Shown piece by piece: positions 50,989 to 61,089 of a stretch of DNA of 64,000 bases. The notes beneath the pieces are model-generated. The model was given only the letters and a program-made list of their open reading frames with translations, had not been told where the DNA came from and searched no databases. A program made the translations under genes and the position numbers. Every line of letters starts with the position of its first letter. Position 1 is the first letter of the stretch. This DNA comes from Eunapius fragilis. Its lineage: Eukaryota; Porifera; Demospongiae; Spongillida; Spongillidae. The stretch is from the NCBI GenBank assembly GCA_963681505.1, contig OY811976.1:5880003-5944002 (forward strand), in the 5' to 3' direction.

Positions 50989-51892
50989 ATGTAGCACATC
51001 TTATCATGCCAGTCTTCAATGACTGGTATGATTCCTTCTAGGCGCCTCACCATTCTCTGCATTAAACTGAACACCTTGGCTGCCTTGAATTCTGGCAACT
51101 GTAAGCTGATGCATGACCATAGAGATACATAAACAGTAAGTCTCAGCCCAATCATCTTAACAGCATTTGCGCCTTTATTAGCATCTGACTTGCGTTTGGT
51201 ACCTTGGGTTAGAGGTCCAGCGCATGGATGAACAGAGAGCTTTGACAGCAAGTTGTTTTTCACGCTTGCCACTGCCTCTCTTAGCGAAGAATACTTAGCT
51301 TAGTGAAGAATACTTAGCAACAGACTAGAGTTGAAACCCGTCTTGCACATGTAGCCCGACCCATACTCCTGTGAAGCGTCCATCTTCGCTGTACCAAACT
51401 CTGTCGCTAAGCCTATTAAAGCTTCACGGCAATATTCTGATGAGGGGCTTGAAAGTCTTCCATCCTTCGCGTTCAAAACGGGGACCACACAATGCTTGCA
51501 GTGATTCATTTTGCGGAGTCTAGTGCTACAGCGACACCTTCTAAAATCCTCGACATAATCTTGCACCCATGACATCATGGGTTGTTATATATAACTTCTG
51601 CTGCGTCTCAGAACGACTTTGGTGAAGCATTTTTCCAGACCCTCTGTTCACATAGCGGTGATATAATCCATCCGCTGCTGCGTAGCATGGGTCTGGGGAC
51701 GAGACTTAATGTGTACCATACATGACGTCATACCTGGTACATAGTGATTGAACTATCTTTACCAAGGTATGATAGCAAGCGGACTGTACCAGATAATCGC
51801 TACAATTTGTACCAGATTTGCATACATACATGTATATGCATCAGAATGATCACATACACTGATCAGGGTTATTGTCCCTTATACAGTATTGT

Positions 51893-52602
51893 TTATAGCC
51901 ACTTGTTAATTTCATTCACAGCTGTTACAGTGGTACTTTCCACATATGGAATTTCAAAGCACACAATACATGTTAAAACAATAAGATGTGTTGCACCAGT
52001 CATGTTCAAATACAAGTTTTGACTGCACAGTTTCTTGACGTTCAACGTTTTCCACTGTGTCTGCTTAAAGCAACAGCGTGTATCACATTCATGTGCTATG
52101 GAAACTGCTCTTTTGATTTTCTTTCCTGGTGTGATGAAGATAGTAGTGGTTAGGTTTAATCGAGCGCAGTCATATTCGTTCACAATTGGTGTTCCACCAA
52201 ACGACTGTAGCTGCTGAAAGCCCTGTACAAGAAAATAAGTACTGTCTTGTAGCTTGAACACAGCTAACAATACAGCATCTATATGAAGAGCACCTAACAA
52301 ACACATTGCACTCAACTGAAGTATCTTACATCATTTTGCTGTGAAACAAGCTCTATGTAATCCCCACAATTCACCAAACTTGACTGTTGTGACATGACTG
52401 CACGGTACACGGCCACTATATCTGTCAGCTTAGCTGATCCTAGCACAAGGTCATAATGCACCCTGCACTGTAACAAGAAGCAACTCGGACAGAATGCACA
52501 AGTGATTCTTGCATGCCTAGGTGAAAAGAACACCTCTGCATCACTATGCAGCAGTGCATGCATTTTGAGACAACCTTTCTGGGTGTCCCAAGCTGATAAA
52601 TG
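51893..52602 (-). pseudogene. Unrecognised transposon-associated gene fragment
   Basis: Two open stretches on the minus strand: 52602-52330 (SAWDTQKGCLKMHALLHSDA, CAFCPSCFLLQC) and 52317-51893 (GGTPIVNEYDCARLNLTTTI, then VSIAHECDTRCCF). They are offset by one frame over a gap too short for an intron, so a frameshift is likely. The Cys pairs suggest zinc binding. I do not recognise it, but its position beside the RecQ/DUF6589 pair suggests it belongs to the same class of elements. Confidence 0.4.
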
Positions 52603-52858
52603 ACTCTGTCAGCATGAAGTTCTTGCAAAGAGATACCACGAATAGTATGTTGGACAAATGCGGACGAGTGCAGATCCTCCAATGCGCCACCACACCTGTG
52701 GATACAGTTGTCACATATTTTATTCATTACCAACATTGCCATGATGTGGTGTACCTTGTAGTTTCTTACATGTACATAGTAGCCTCCGCCTCCACCATAA
52801 TTCATGTGGTGTTTATTCTTCATGTATTTATGACTTTTTTGTAAGTTCACTAAAGGAG

Positions 52859-53328
52859 GAATTTACTGAGCCTATTGCCGCTCCCAACTTAGCAAGGTTT
52901 AGACTAGTGGATATGTACACAGGGGTTACTAGGAAGTCTGTCCCAAGACGTTATCATAAATGCATTTTGTACTGATGATAGTTCTTTAAGAATTGTAATA
53001 AGCACAGTAGCGTTTGGTATGGGTTTGGACTGTGTAAATGTGAGTCAAGTTATTCAGTGGGGACCAGTGTCTGATGTGGATTCATACATGCAAGGGTGTG
53101 GTCGTGCAGGCCGTAATGGTGAACCAGTTACTGCCATGCTCTACTGGAAAAAGAAAGACTAAGCCAAACATAATCTCCAAAGAGATGAAAGTCTATTGTT
53201 CAAAACAAGGGACATGCAGAATAACAATATTGGCATCATACTTTGATTGCACCAAACTTAATGTTAATGGTTGTAACTGCTGTGATGTGTGTGCTGTTAA
53301 TTGTACTTGCAATAGCTGTAACGTGTAG
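52859..53328 (+). pseudogene. RecQ-like helicase, C-terminal motor and zinc domain (copy 2)
   Basis: ARFRLVDMYTGVTRKSV, a frameshift, then SLRIVISTVAFGMGLDCVNV (motif V) and QVIQWGPVSDVDSYMQGCGR + AGRNG (motif VI). After a stop and another frame shift comes a zinc-binding block with eight cysteines (MKVYCSKQGTCR...CNCCDVCAVNCTCNSC). The order is that of RecQ helicases. Frame breaks show it is inactive. It runs head-on into the DUF6589 gene on the other strand. Confidence 0.8.
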
Positions 53329-53499
53329 ATTGTTCCCATTTTATTACCAGTTGAATTAATGTTATGAATATAAATACATACACTTGAACATTTCTAATGA
53401 ACCAATGGTGATTGCCTAAGGATGATCAAAATGTTCTTATTTATCCAGGTAGTCAATTTTTTTGTTGTTGATAGAATACAGCATACTGTTACACAGTTG

Positions 53500-54994
53500 C
53501 TTCGGAAATGTTTTGTGCTTTCTGCCAGGTTCTGGCTGAAGACACCACTTCGCACAAGTTCACAGACTATTTTGGACAAGTCACAGGCCTCTGAGTGACG
53601 AGTATGATCTCCAGATATGTGAATCCCTGTGATCTCGTCAAAGTAGTGCAAGGTTTACTTGGCACACCTACTACTTTTCGTGCTCTTTTAACAGCCTGTG
53701 GTGTTTTATTTGCACCAAGATGCCTAACAGAGTCCTTGATGTGCCGATTTAAATGCTCCATATGCAAATCAGCACAGGTATTATGGCCTGCCTTTCCCCT
53801 AGCATTGATGAAACGACCCCACAATATCTCTTCTGCATAACGAGGGGGCAGTATATAGTATTTCTGCATCAACGTATTAAATGCCTCAAGGCAGTAATTG
53901 GCATGTCCAGTGGCACGAAAAAATAGCCATGAGTATTTCCAACATCTTAGCACTCTTTCGCCATCACCTTTGCAGATAGCATCTTTAAATTCCAGGTACA
54001 GTAGCCCTAGAGACAGTGTCTCTTTGGCATGTCCTGCTTGAAGTGATGGTGACCAGTTTAGCACAGATAGATTTTGCTACTGAATGCAGAGTAGATGATG
54101 AATTACCACTCAGAATGTTTTCTGATAAACTAGCTACATCTTCAGCCCCAACTAGGCTGATTGCAGCTGCAACTATGTGTGCCTTTGTAACAAGCTCAAT
54201 AAAGTCCTCACAAGAGTTCATGTCTTTGCTTACATCTGATACCACACTTCTCCTATTGATAAGGTTGCGTAGCTGAAACATGGTACCACCCTCCAGCCCT
54301 GAGCTTGTCTTGTACAGTCTTGTCCACACCACCTGATGACAAAGAGATGTCAGTATTAATTTTCCCTCCTCTTGTAGTTCCTTTCATAGACATATTAGCT
54401 ACCTCTAAGCTCAACAGCTGTCCTAGGGTAACCACCACACAGAACTTCAATAGCATGAATAATATTTGCTGTATACTTATGCTGGATGTGGGGCATAACT
54501 GCATATTTTAAATGGCTGAGCCCATGAATTTTCTGAGCTAAAATTCTAGCCACCAAAATCTTCATGTTGAATGCTAGAGCAGCATCATCATCTGTGGATG
54601 GGTAGAACAGATTGCAATCAATACTTTTTGGATCAATGAAAGTGGAGTTGTTGCTAAGACCATTAAAGTTTATTATGTTCTCCATGTTGAATGCTAGAGC
54701 AGCATCATCATCTGTGGATGGGTAGAACAGATTGCAATCAATACTTTTTGGATCAATGAAAGTGGAGTTGTTGCTAAGACCACTAAAGTTTATTCTGTCC
54801 TTCACAGCATAAACATGGAAATAGTGAAGTGACTGAACTTGGTGGTTGAATCGCATACCACGTGGTTTAACTGTTTTGTCTATATTGTCTCCAACAAGTT
54901 TAAAACCATGCCATTCTGACTCAGTCACAAAATCTCTATTATCAATGGTGCTTTCTGATTGTGGTGCCTCCTGCCTTGGTTCTATGTAATACAT
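53500..54994 (-). pseudogene. DUF6589-like gene (copy 2)
   Basis: Three adjoining open stretches on the minus strand. 54994-54395: ESEWHGFKLVGDNIDKTVKP, MRFNHQVQSLHYFHVYAVKD and a duplicated 40-residue segment. 54332-53985: TMFQLRNLINRRSVVSDVSK. 54064-53567: YLEFKDAICKGDGERVLRCW, HANYCLEAFNTLMQKYY, CADLHMEHLNRHIKDS. All are DUF6589 signatures in the normal order. The segment containing EDWH.K between the first two stretches is missing, and frames shift between pieces, so the gene is broken or incompletely resolved. Confidence 0.78.
54563..54802. repeat. 120-bp in-frame tandem duplication inside the DUF6589 gene
   Basis: Two copies with a 120-bp period (starts at 54563 and 54683), nearly identical, encoding the same 40 residues (SNNSTFIDPKSIDCNLFYPS...). 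Frame is kept. Confidence 0.92.
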
Positions 54995-55002
54995 AAAAGT
55001 TT

Positions 55003-56490
55003 TTTAAAACTCCAGTCACACAGAGTATCCCATACATAGTACTCACCTTGAAGTAGCACATCTTCATTATCACTATCTGTAATAAAGTAGTATGCATTGT
55101 TAATGCAACTATGAAAGTTACACAAACCTGGAGCTATGTACAATACATCTGAAAGGCTAGAATGACATCACTATGATAAGCAGCAGCAACTGCAAAGAAC
55201 GCTTCCATGGTGAGGTGTGCATTGGCACTCTATCACATGATACAAGGCAACAGAAGAAAACAAGGTGGCTCCATCCTATTTGCACTCGATAGCTGGTTTC
55301 TCTATAGTCATGTATGATGTGTTTAGATTATTATTCTTCGAGCGTTAACCATTGTATGTATGGTTGATAACAAGATTGAACGGCGCCTGCATATGGCATG
55401 CTATGGGTGGGTTATATATATTCACATGCAGCTTAGTACGTAAAAGAACCCCTTCCTCTCGATCCGTCCCGCAATTATTTTATCCGTGTAAAGTATACGT
55501 CAGTATAGCAGGACAAATTATAGGCAGTCTGTTTTGGTCCGAGGACCAAATCAGGCTGCTTGCTTTTTTCCGCCTGTATAGGACCAAAATGAGCAGTGTA
55601 GGACCAAATTCAGCAGCCTGTTTTGGTCCTAGGACCAAATTAAGCAAAGCCTGTTTTAGACAGCTAGACCAAATCAGGCTGCCTAAAATGGTCCTAGGAT
55701 CACTTCAGGATAGGACAAAATTAGCCATGACAGATCATTCATAAACACAGAAATGGGCATGTCACATCAACATATTTTCTCATTAAGGTTGCCACTCTCA
55801 TTCAGAATTATACATATATTTTTTCCAGCTATTACAGATTCATCTCAGGAGTGAATGAACATGCAGATTCTGATTGTGATAGGTATTTAAAGTAATACAA
55901 TGGTTATTGAATAGTGTAATAACTTTGCTCATCGACTTTCGTGCAGTTTGATGTTCCACCTGAATCTGAGAGGTATGGTTTGTATGTTCGTTTACTTCTG
56001 CGATTGGGATATAACCTAATTAAAATGCCATGCATGACTTCTCTGACTTAGTGGTGTGTGATTATGACAATAAAGAATACCAAGTTGCTATTTCTGATGT
56101 TATTACAGTACAGTCACTTATAGTTAACACGCCTATGGAGCCAATCCTACATAGGACCTACTACCGTAGGTCCTGATTACCCCAATCATGCCAGGAAAGA
56201 TGAAAGCCACATGTTTCCTTGTTGGGGGCCGGGCATCCTCTGTTGCTAACAAAGCTTGAGCTGTTTTTGCCCCTCAGTTCCGTTGTTCAAGTGAATTCCA
56301 GATAGCAATTATTAATAAGCTAAGGGGTGGCATGGTATGAGGTTTCATGTGCTCACTTTGCCCTAAAGTTGATTTTGACCCCCTAGCTTGGCTACCTTGC
56401 TCTCAGTTGGTTGTGATCCCCCAATGCTTATGTGTTTGCAGAATTGTAGGCAATCTCATTTGCCAGTCAGCATAGAAATGGGGAGTGGGC
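55003..56490. other. No recognisable gene; GGTCC repeat block
   Basis: From about 55525 to 55735 repeats of GGTCCTAGGACCAAAT and CAGGCTGC-type spacers occur in both orientations, related to 47936-48056. The rest is AT-rich without domains. Confidence 0.45.
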
Positions 56491-56499
56491 TCATTCACA

Positions 56500-56612
56500 A
56501 ATGCAGCCACTCCCACCTGCTTGTCTACATTTTCTGTGCCGTAGTCTGTCCTGATCCGCGATGGAATGGAAAATGCTCTGGCAAGCCGGTCAGGAATAAT
56601 GGGGCAGGCACC
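56500..56612 (-). pseudogene. Integrase-core fragment
   Basis: The minus strand encodes ARAFSIPSRIRTDYGTENVD, the SR.R.DYG.EN signature around the second catalytic Asp of the integrase-core family also seen at 62591-63440. Only this motif remains; it stops at the edge of the piggyBac-like element. Confidence 0.6.
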
Positions 56613-56884
56613 CCAAGGCCAGATTCAGCATGATTAACCCTCGAACAGCGGAGGGCCACTATAGTGGCCGTACGCGAGCGCTTGCGCATTGCGGAAGGCC
56701 ACTATAGTGGCCAAGCGGGATGGCATAATATAAACGCGTAGCGCGGGCGTGTGTAAGCAATTGCAGCTGCGCGAGGTTTGTTTACACAACTAAAATTGAA
56801 TTCTATGCATAGTGTGGCTTCTATCTTGGGTGTAAAGTAGCGCGATTATCAGATGCAGGTCCCTTCCTGGGTCTCCTCCAATAC

Positions 56885-57100
56885 ATGGAGGTCATAGATA
56901 GTGACTGTAGCGATGACGAATTTGATGGCTTTTTTGATGATGAAGTCATCAAGGCGCTACCTGGAGAGATGAATAAGGCAATGCAAATGATGGATATGAT
57001 AATGAATGGATGTTACATAGTTGCTGTAGAGGATGTCGTAACTGCTATAGAGGATGTAGTAATGGAAAAGAGGTGGTTGTGTGTGCAATGGAGCAGGTAA
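56885..57100 (+). pseudogene. Truncated N-terminus of a piggyBac-type transposase
   Basis: Starts MEVIDSDCSDDEFDGFFDDE, an acidic Asp/Ser stretch of the kind that opens piggyBac transposases, and ends in a stop after 71 residues, 50 bp before the minisatellite. No DDD core is present. Identification rests on the acidic start plus the TTAA-flanked ends. Confidence 0.5.
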
Positions 57101-57148
57101 TTTGCTAAAAGTGCTGGTGGTAGAATCCCTGAGTTCACTCTGCACAAT

Positions 57149-59272
57149 TGTGTGGCACAAGGGGGAACATGTTTGTGACGTAAGATGGGAACATGGTTGT
57201 GGCACAAGGGGAGAACATGGTTGTGACGTAAGGGGGGAACATGGTTGTGACGTAAGGGGGGAACATGGTTGTGACGTAAGGGGGGAACATGGTTGTGACG
57301 TAAGGGAGGAACATGGTTGTGGGACAAGGGGAGAACATGTTTGTGGCACAAGGGAGGAACATGGTTGTGGCACAAGGGAGGAACATGGTTGTGGCACAAG
57401 AGGGGAACATGGTTGTGACGTACGGTGGGAACATGGTTGTGACGTAAGGGGGGAACATGGTTGTGGGACAAGGGGAGAACATGGTTGTGGCACAAGGGAG
57501 GAACATGGTTGTGGCACAAGGGGAGAACATGGTTGTGGCACAAGGGAGAAACATGGTTGTGGCACAAGGGGGGAACATGGTTGTGACGTAAGGGGGGAAC
57601 ATCGTTGTGACGTAAGGGGGGAACATGGTTGTGACGTAAGGGGGGAACATGGTTGTGGCACAAGGGGGGAACATGGTTGTGGCACAAGGGGGGAACATGG
57701 TTGTGACGTAAGGGGGGAACATTGTTGTGACGTAAGGGGGGAACATGGTTGTGACGTAAGGGGGGAACAGGGTTGTGACGTAAGGGAGGAACATGGTTGT
57801 GGGACAAGGGGAGAACATGTTTGTGGCACAAGGGAGGAACATGGTTGTGGCACAAGGGGGGAACATGGTTGTGACGTAAGGGGGGAACATGGTTGTGACG
57901 TAAGGGGGGAACATGGTTGTGGGACAAGGGGAGAACATGGTTGTGGCACAAGGGAGGAACATGGTTGTGGCACAAGGGGAGAACATGGTTGTGGCACAAG
58001 GGAGAAACATGGTTGTGGCACAAGGGGGGAACATGGTTGTGACGTAAGGGGGGAACATCGTTGTGACGTAAGGGGGGAACATGGTTGTGACGTAAGGGGG
58101 GAACATGGTTGTGGCACAAGGGGGGAACATGGTTGTGGCACAAGGGGAGAACATGGTTGTGGCACAAGGGGGGAACATGGTTGTGGCACAAGGGGGGAAC
58201 ATGGTTGTGACGTAAGGGGGGAACATTGTTGTGACGTAAGGGGGGAACATGGTTGTGACGTAAGGGGGGAACAGGGTTGTGACGTAAGGGAGGAACATGG
58301 TTGTGGGACAAGGGGAGAACATGTTTGTGGCACAAGGGAGGAACATGGTTGTGGCACAAGGGGGGAACATGGTTGTGACGTAAGGGGGGAACATTGTTGT
58401 GACGTAAGGGGGGAACATCATTGTGACGTAAGGGGGGAACATGGTTGTGACGTAAGGGGGGAACATGGTTGTGGCACAAGGGGGGAACATGGTTGTGGCA
58501 CAAGGGGAGAACATGGTTGTGGCACAAGGGGGGAACATGGTTGTGGCACAAGGGGGGAACATGGTTGTGACGTAAGGGGGGAACATTGTTGTGACGTAAG
58601 GGGGGAACATGGTTGTGACGTAAGGGGGGAACAGGGTTGTGACGTAAGGGAGGAACATGGTTGTGGGACAAGGGGAGAACATGTTTGTGGCACAAGGGAG
58701 GAACATGGTTGTGGCACAAGGGGGGAACATGGTTGTGACGTAAGGGGGGAACATTGTTGTGACGTAAGGGGGGAACATGGTTGTGACATAAGGGGGGAAC
58801 ATGGTTGTGACGTAAGGGAGGAACATGGTTGTGGGACAAGGGGAGAACATGTTTGTGGCACAAGGGAGGAACATGGTTGTGGCACAAGGGGGGAACATGG
58901 TTGTGACGTACGGTGGGAACATGGTTGTGACGTAAGGGGGGAACATGGTTGTGGGACAAGGGGAGAACATGGTTGGGCACAAGGGAGGAACATGGTTGTG
59001 GCACAAGGGAGGAACATGGTTGTGACGTAAGGGGGGAACATGGTTGTGGGACAAGGGGAGAACATGGTTGTGGCACAAGGGAGGAACATGGTTGTGGCAC
59101 AAGGGGGGAACATGGTTGTGACGTAAGGGGGGAACATGGTTGTGACGTAAGGGGGGAACATGGTTGTGACGTAAGGGGGGAACATGGTTGTGACGTAAGG
59201 GGGGAACATGGTTGTGACGTAAGGGGGGAACATGGTTGGGGTGCGAGGAGGGAACATAGTTGTAGCATGGTT
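57149..59272. repeat. 24-bp minisatellite, about 88 units, with higher-order structure
   Basis: Units are of two main types, differing in the middle (GACGTAAGG against GGCACAAGG), with the shared part GGGGAACATGGTTGTG. Rare variants mark longer periods: ACAGGG occurs at 57767, 58271 and 58631 (504 and 360 bp apart, 21 and 15 units) and ATCGTT at 57601 and 58057 (456 bp, 19 units). Since 24 is a multiple of 3 and the unit lacks stops in most frames, very long open frames exist on both strands (up to 762 codons). I treat them as artefacts. Confidence 0.97.
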
Positions 59273-59772
59273 GCACCATTGTGCAACGGAAGTACATACA
59301 TTACATCCCTTTCTCTTACCTGTAATAGCGATGCTTATTTGAGTCACCAGTTCTAATTAGCAGCTGGATGTACGAGGAACCTTCTAGCTTTCCAGCTGCC
59401 TATACAATCAACGGGGTTGAGAAAAAACTAAAAGTAAATGCTTGTAATTACACACGAAAGCTAGTGTGAACACTTACCGTACATATCTGCGGTATGATGG
59501 CTCCTTTGAGAGTGAGCATCGCTTCACTATTCCAAACACGCTCACTCAAAGTTCGTCAGCGATGCGTAACTACATCCCTAGCGCTCAAATTCCACAAATC
59601 GTTTAGAAAAAACACTTCTCGACTCACGCCAGAAAAAAAAGCACCATCGGAAGCATCGCGTAGGAGAAACGCCCGCAAGCGTCTGTACACTCGAATTTGA
59701 ACAATTCTATTTAAAAACCCTCCGCGTAACGTCATGCGTCATGAATATTAATTAGCGCTGGTCGAGGGTTAA

Positions 59773-61080
59773 TAAGCACATGCTCAGTAAGCCTATACGT
59801 AAATATGTAATCATTCTTGAATATCCTACAAGCATCAAAGTAAATACAAAAACAAAATGAAAGTGTCAACATCTGATGAGATCAGTGTTAATTTGCAACC
59901 TGCACCTACATAGATTAATATAAGTATAATTATATAGTTCAGTTGATCTGTACTAAGGGATGATTTCCATTATATTTTGACTAGTTGCAAGCTATATGCA
60001 TGCTTTTGCTTTGTACATGTTGTATAAGTTTTAACTTGCATGGTATTATGCCATGCCCACTTACTCTCATATAATGATTGATCTAATAAATGAGTCCCAC
60101 ATGAAATGTATAAACTAGCTCATAAGCGTGTAACATATGCATGTATATATATATATAATATTATAATTATATATATAAAGTTTGCAATACATGCATGTAC
60201 AAATAAAGGATTTGAAAGCAATCATGTTGTATTGTCTGTTAGCATCCAAACTATAAAAAGGTGTGCATACCTTAGTCGGTACATAATATCCTCACGTGTT
60301 AAATCACAAAGTAAGATCAGATCAGGTCATGATTTACCCAAAGGTGGTCTTGCTTTATGACTTTATCAATCAAACTGTGAAGTCCTTATTATTAGGACTT
60401 CATTTGCATTAACACTATCATGTGGTTTTATAATTATGCTATTTATATAATACAGCAGGATAAATGAACATAAATGAACATAATAGCCTAAGGCTTCACT
60501 ATGCATACTTTTACACCGGGAAACATGATCTAAAAAGATCAAAATGATAATAAAGGGCATTTGATTTATACGGAGCACTGATGCTTTTCAGTACAGTGCG
60601 TACTGTACTGGTTTACATAGATTATTTGTGTGGTATGATATGATAATAATTCTTCAGTGCATACATTAGAGTCAGTGCTCACATGTGATAGGAGAAAATT
60701 GCATAAAGTCAAAATGCACCGCGTGTATACGTGTGTTGCTATTCTAACTAATACTGACTGCTTCTCTTCCACCTCTGCAACGCTGTCTGCGTCTTATGTA
60801 CAGGTACAACGCTTTTCTATGGTAACCTGCACTTTGACAGGTACAGTGCAGAAGCTTCCTTTCTTCTGGGTTTCCCAGGTTCACGATTGAACCACTACTA
60901 CCCACACTAACGTTCAACACAAACCCTTCCTCAAAATATTATTAATTATATATGTCATTACAAAGCTATCACTATTATTATTATCAGAAATCATATATAT
61001 GATCTCTGTTATTATTGATATTATTATTATTAACATGCATGCACACCTCCATCGTGTGATCCCGGGCAGAATTCCCAAGA
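59773..61080. other. No recognisable gene
   Basis: AT-rich DNA with short AT microsatellite (about 60146-60176) and no supported coding sequence. Confidence 0.45.
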
Positions 61081-61089
61081 AGTGTCCGC

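Larger units (their letters stand above)
48690..51578 (-). pseudogene. DUF6589-like element gene (copy 1), interrupted twice
   Basis: The minus strand begins inside the right terminal repeat region with a Cys-rich part (CRCSTRLRKMNHCKHC, about 51540-51480). Then comes VRRLEGIIPVIEDWHDKMC (51050-50996), matching the L.GL.PV.EDWH.K signature of DUF6589 proteins. A family-C MITE (49990-50988) interrupts here. The frame continues with VIWKRVYRSCSKMD and SLRNQVNRRDVVSDVSNDLT (about 49900-49760), with stops. After the second MITE (48841-49686) a short YAKETL/EFRDAT tail (about 48730-48690) remains. DUF6589 proteins are multi-copy in early animals; I know no proven function. Confidence 0.7.
45846..51707. 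mobile_element. 5.9-kb composite element, TAGTCT-type ends, 9-bp target duplication
   Basis: The left end (45846-45935) begins TAGTCTTGTCCCCAGACCCA. The right end (about 51612-51707) is its inverted copy over about 90 bp, sharing AGAGGGTCTGGAAAAATGCT. Flanks TATGTGTAC (45837-45845) and AATGTGTAC (51708-51716) match at 8 of 9 bases. Inside: a DUF6589-like gene on the minus strand from about 51578, an N-terminal RecQ-like helicase fragment at about 48.45-48.61 kb (plus), a nested Merlin-like element (46080-48388), and two family-C MITEs. A helicase-encoding DNA transposon with 9-bp duplications would fit the AcademH lineage as I remember it. That memory and the assignment need checking. Confidence 0.6.
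56638..59768. mobile_element. piggyBac-like element filled by a minisatellite
   Basis: TTAA at 56634-56637 and 59769-59772 flanks inverted ends CCCTCGAACAGCGG and CCCTCGACCAGCGC (reverse complement of the right end; 12 of 14 match). Two copies of the palindrome GGCCACTATAGTGGCC lie just inside the left end (56656-56671 and 56698-56713). A transposase-like start remains at 56885; the interior is a 24-bp minisatellite. Non-autonomous. Confidence 0.8.

Noticed and set aside
45846-51707. Calling the whole element a Merlin transposon because of the Merlin-type transposase relic
   Set aside because: That relic lies within its own inner pair of inverted ends (46080-48388), which differ from the outer TAGTCT ends.
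51893-52602. Spliced gene with an intron between 52330 and 52316
   Set aside because: The implied intron would be about 13 bp, too short; a frameshift is simpler.
57013-59301. Open frames of 649-762 codons on both strands
   Set aside because: They follow from a 24-bp repeat without stop codons; several frames are open at once and none begins or ends with non-repeat domain sequence.
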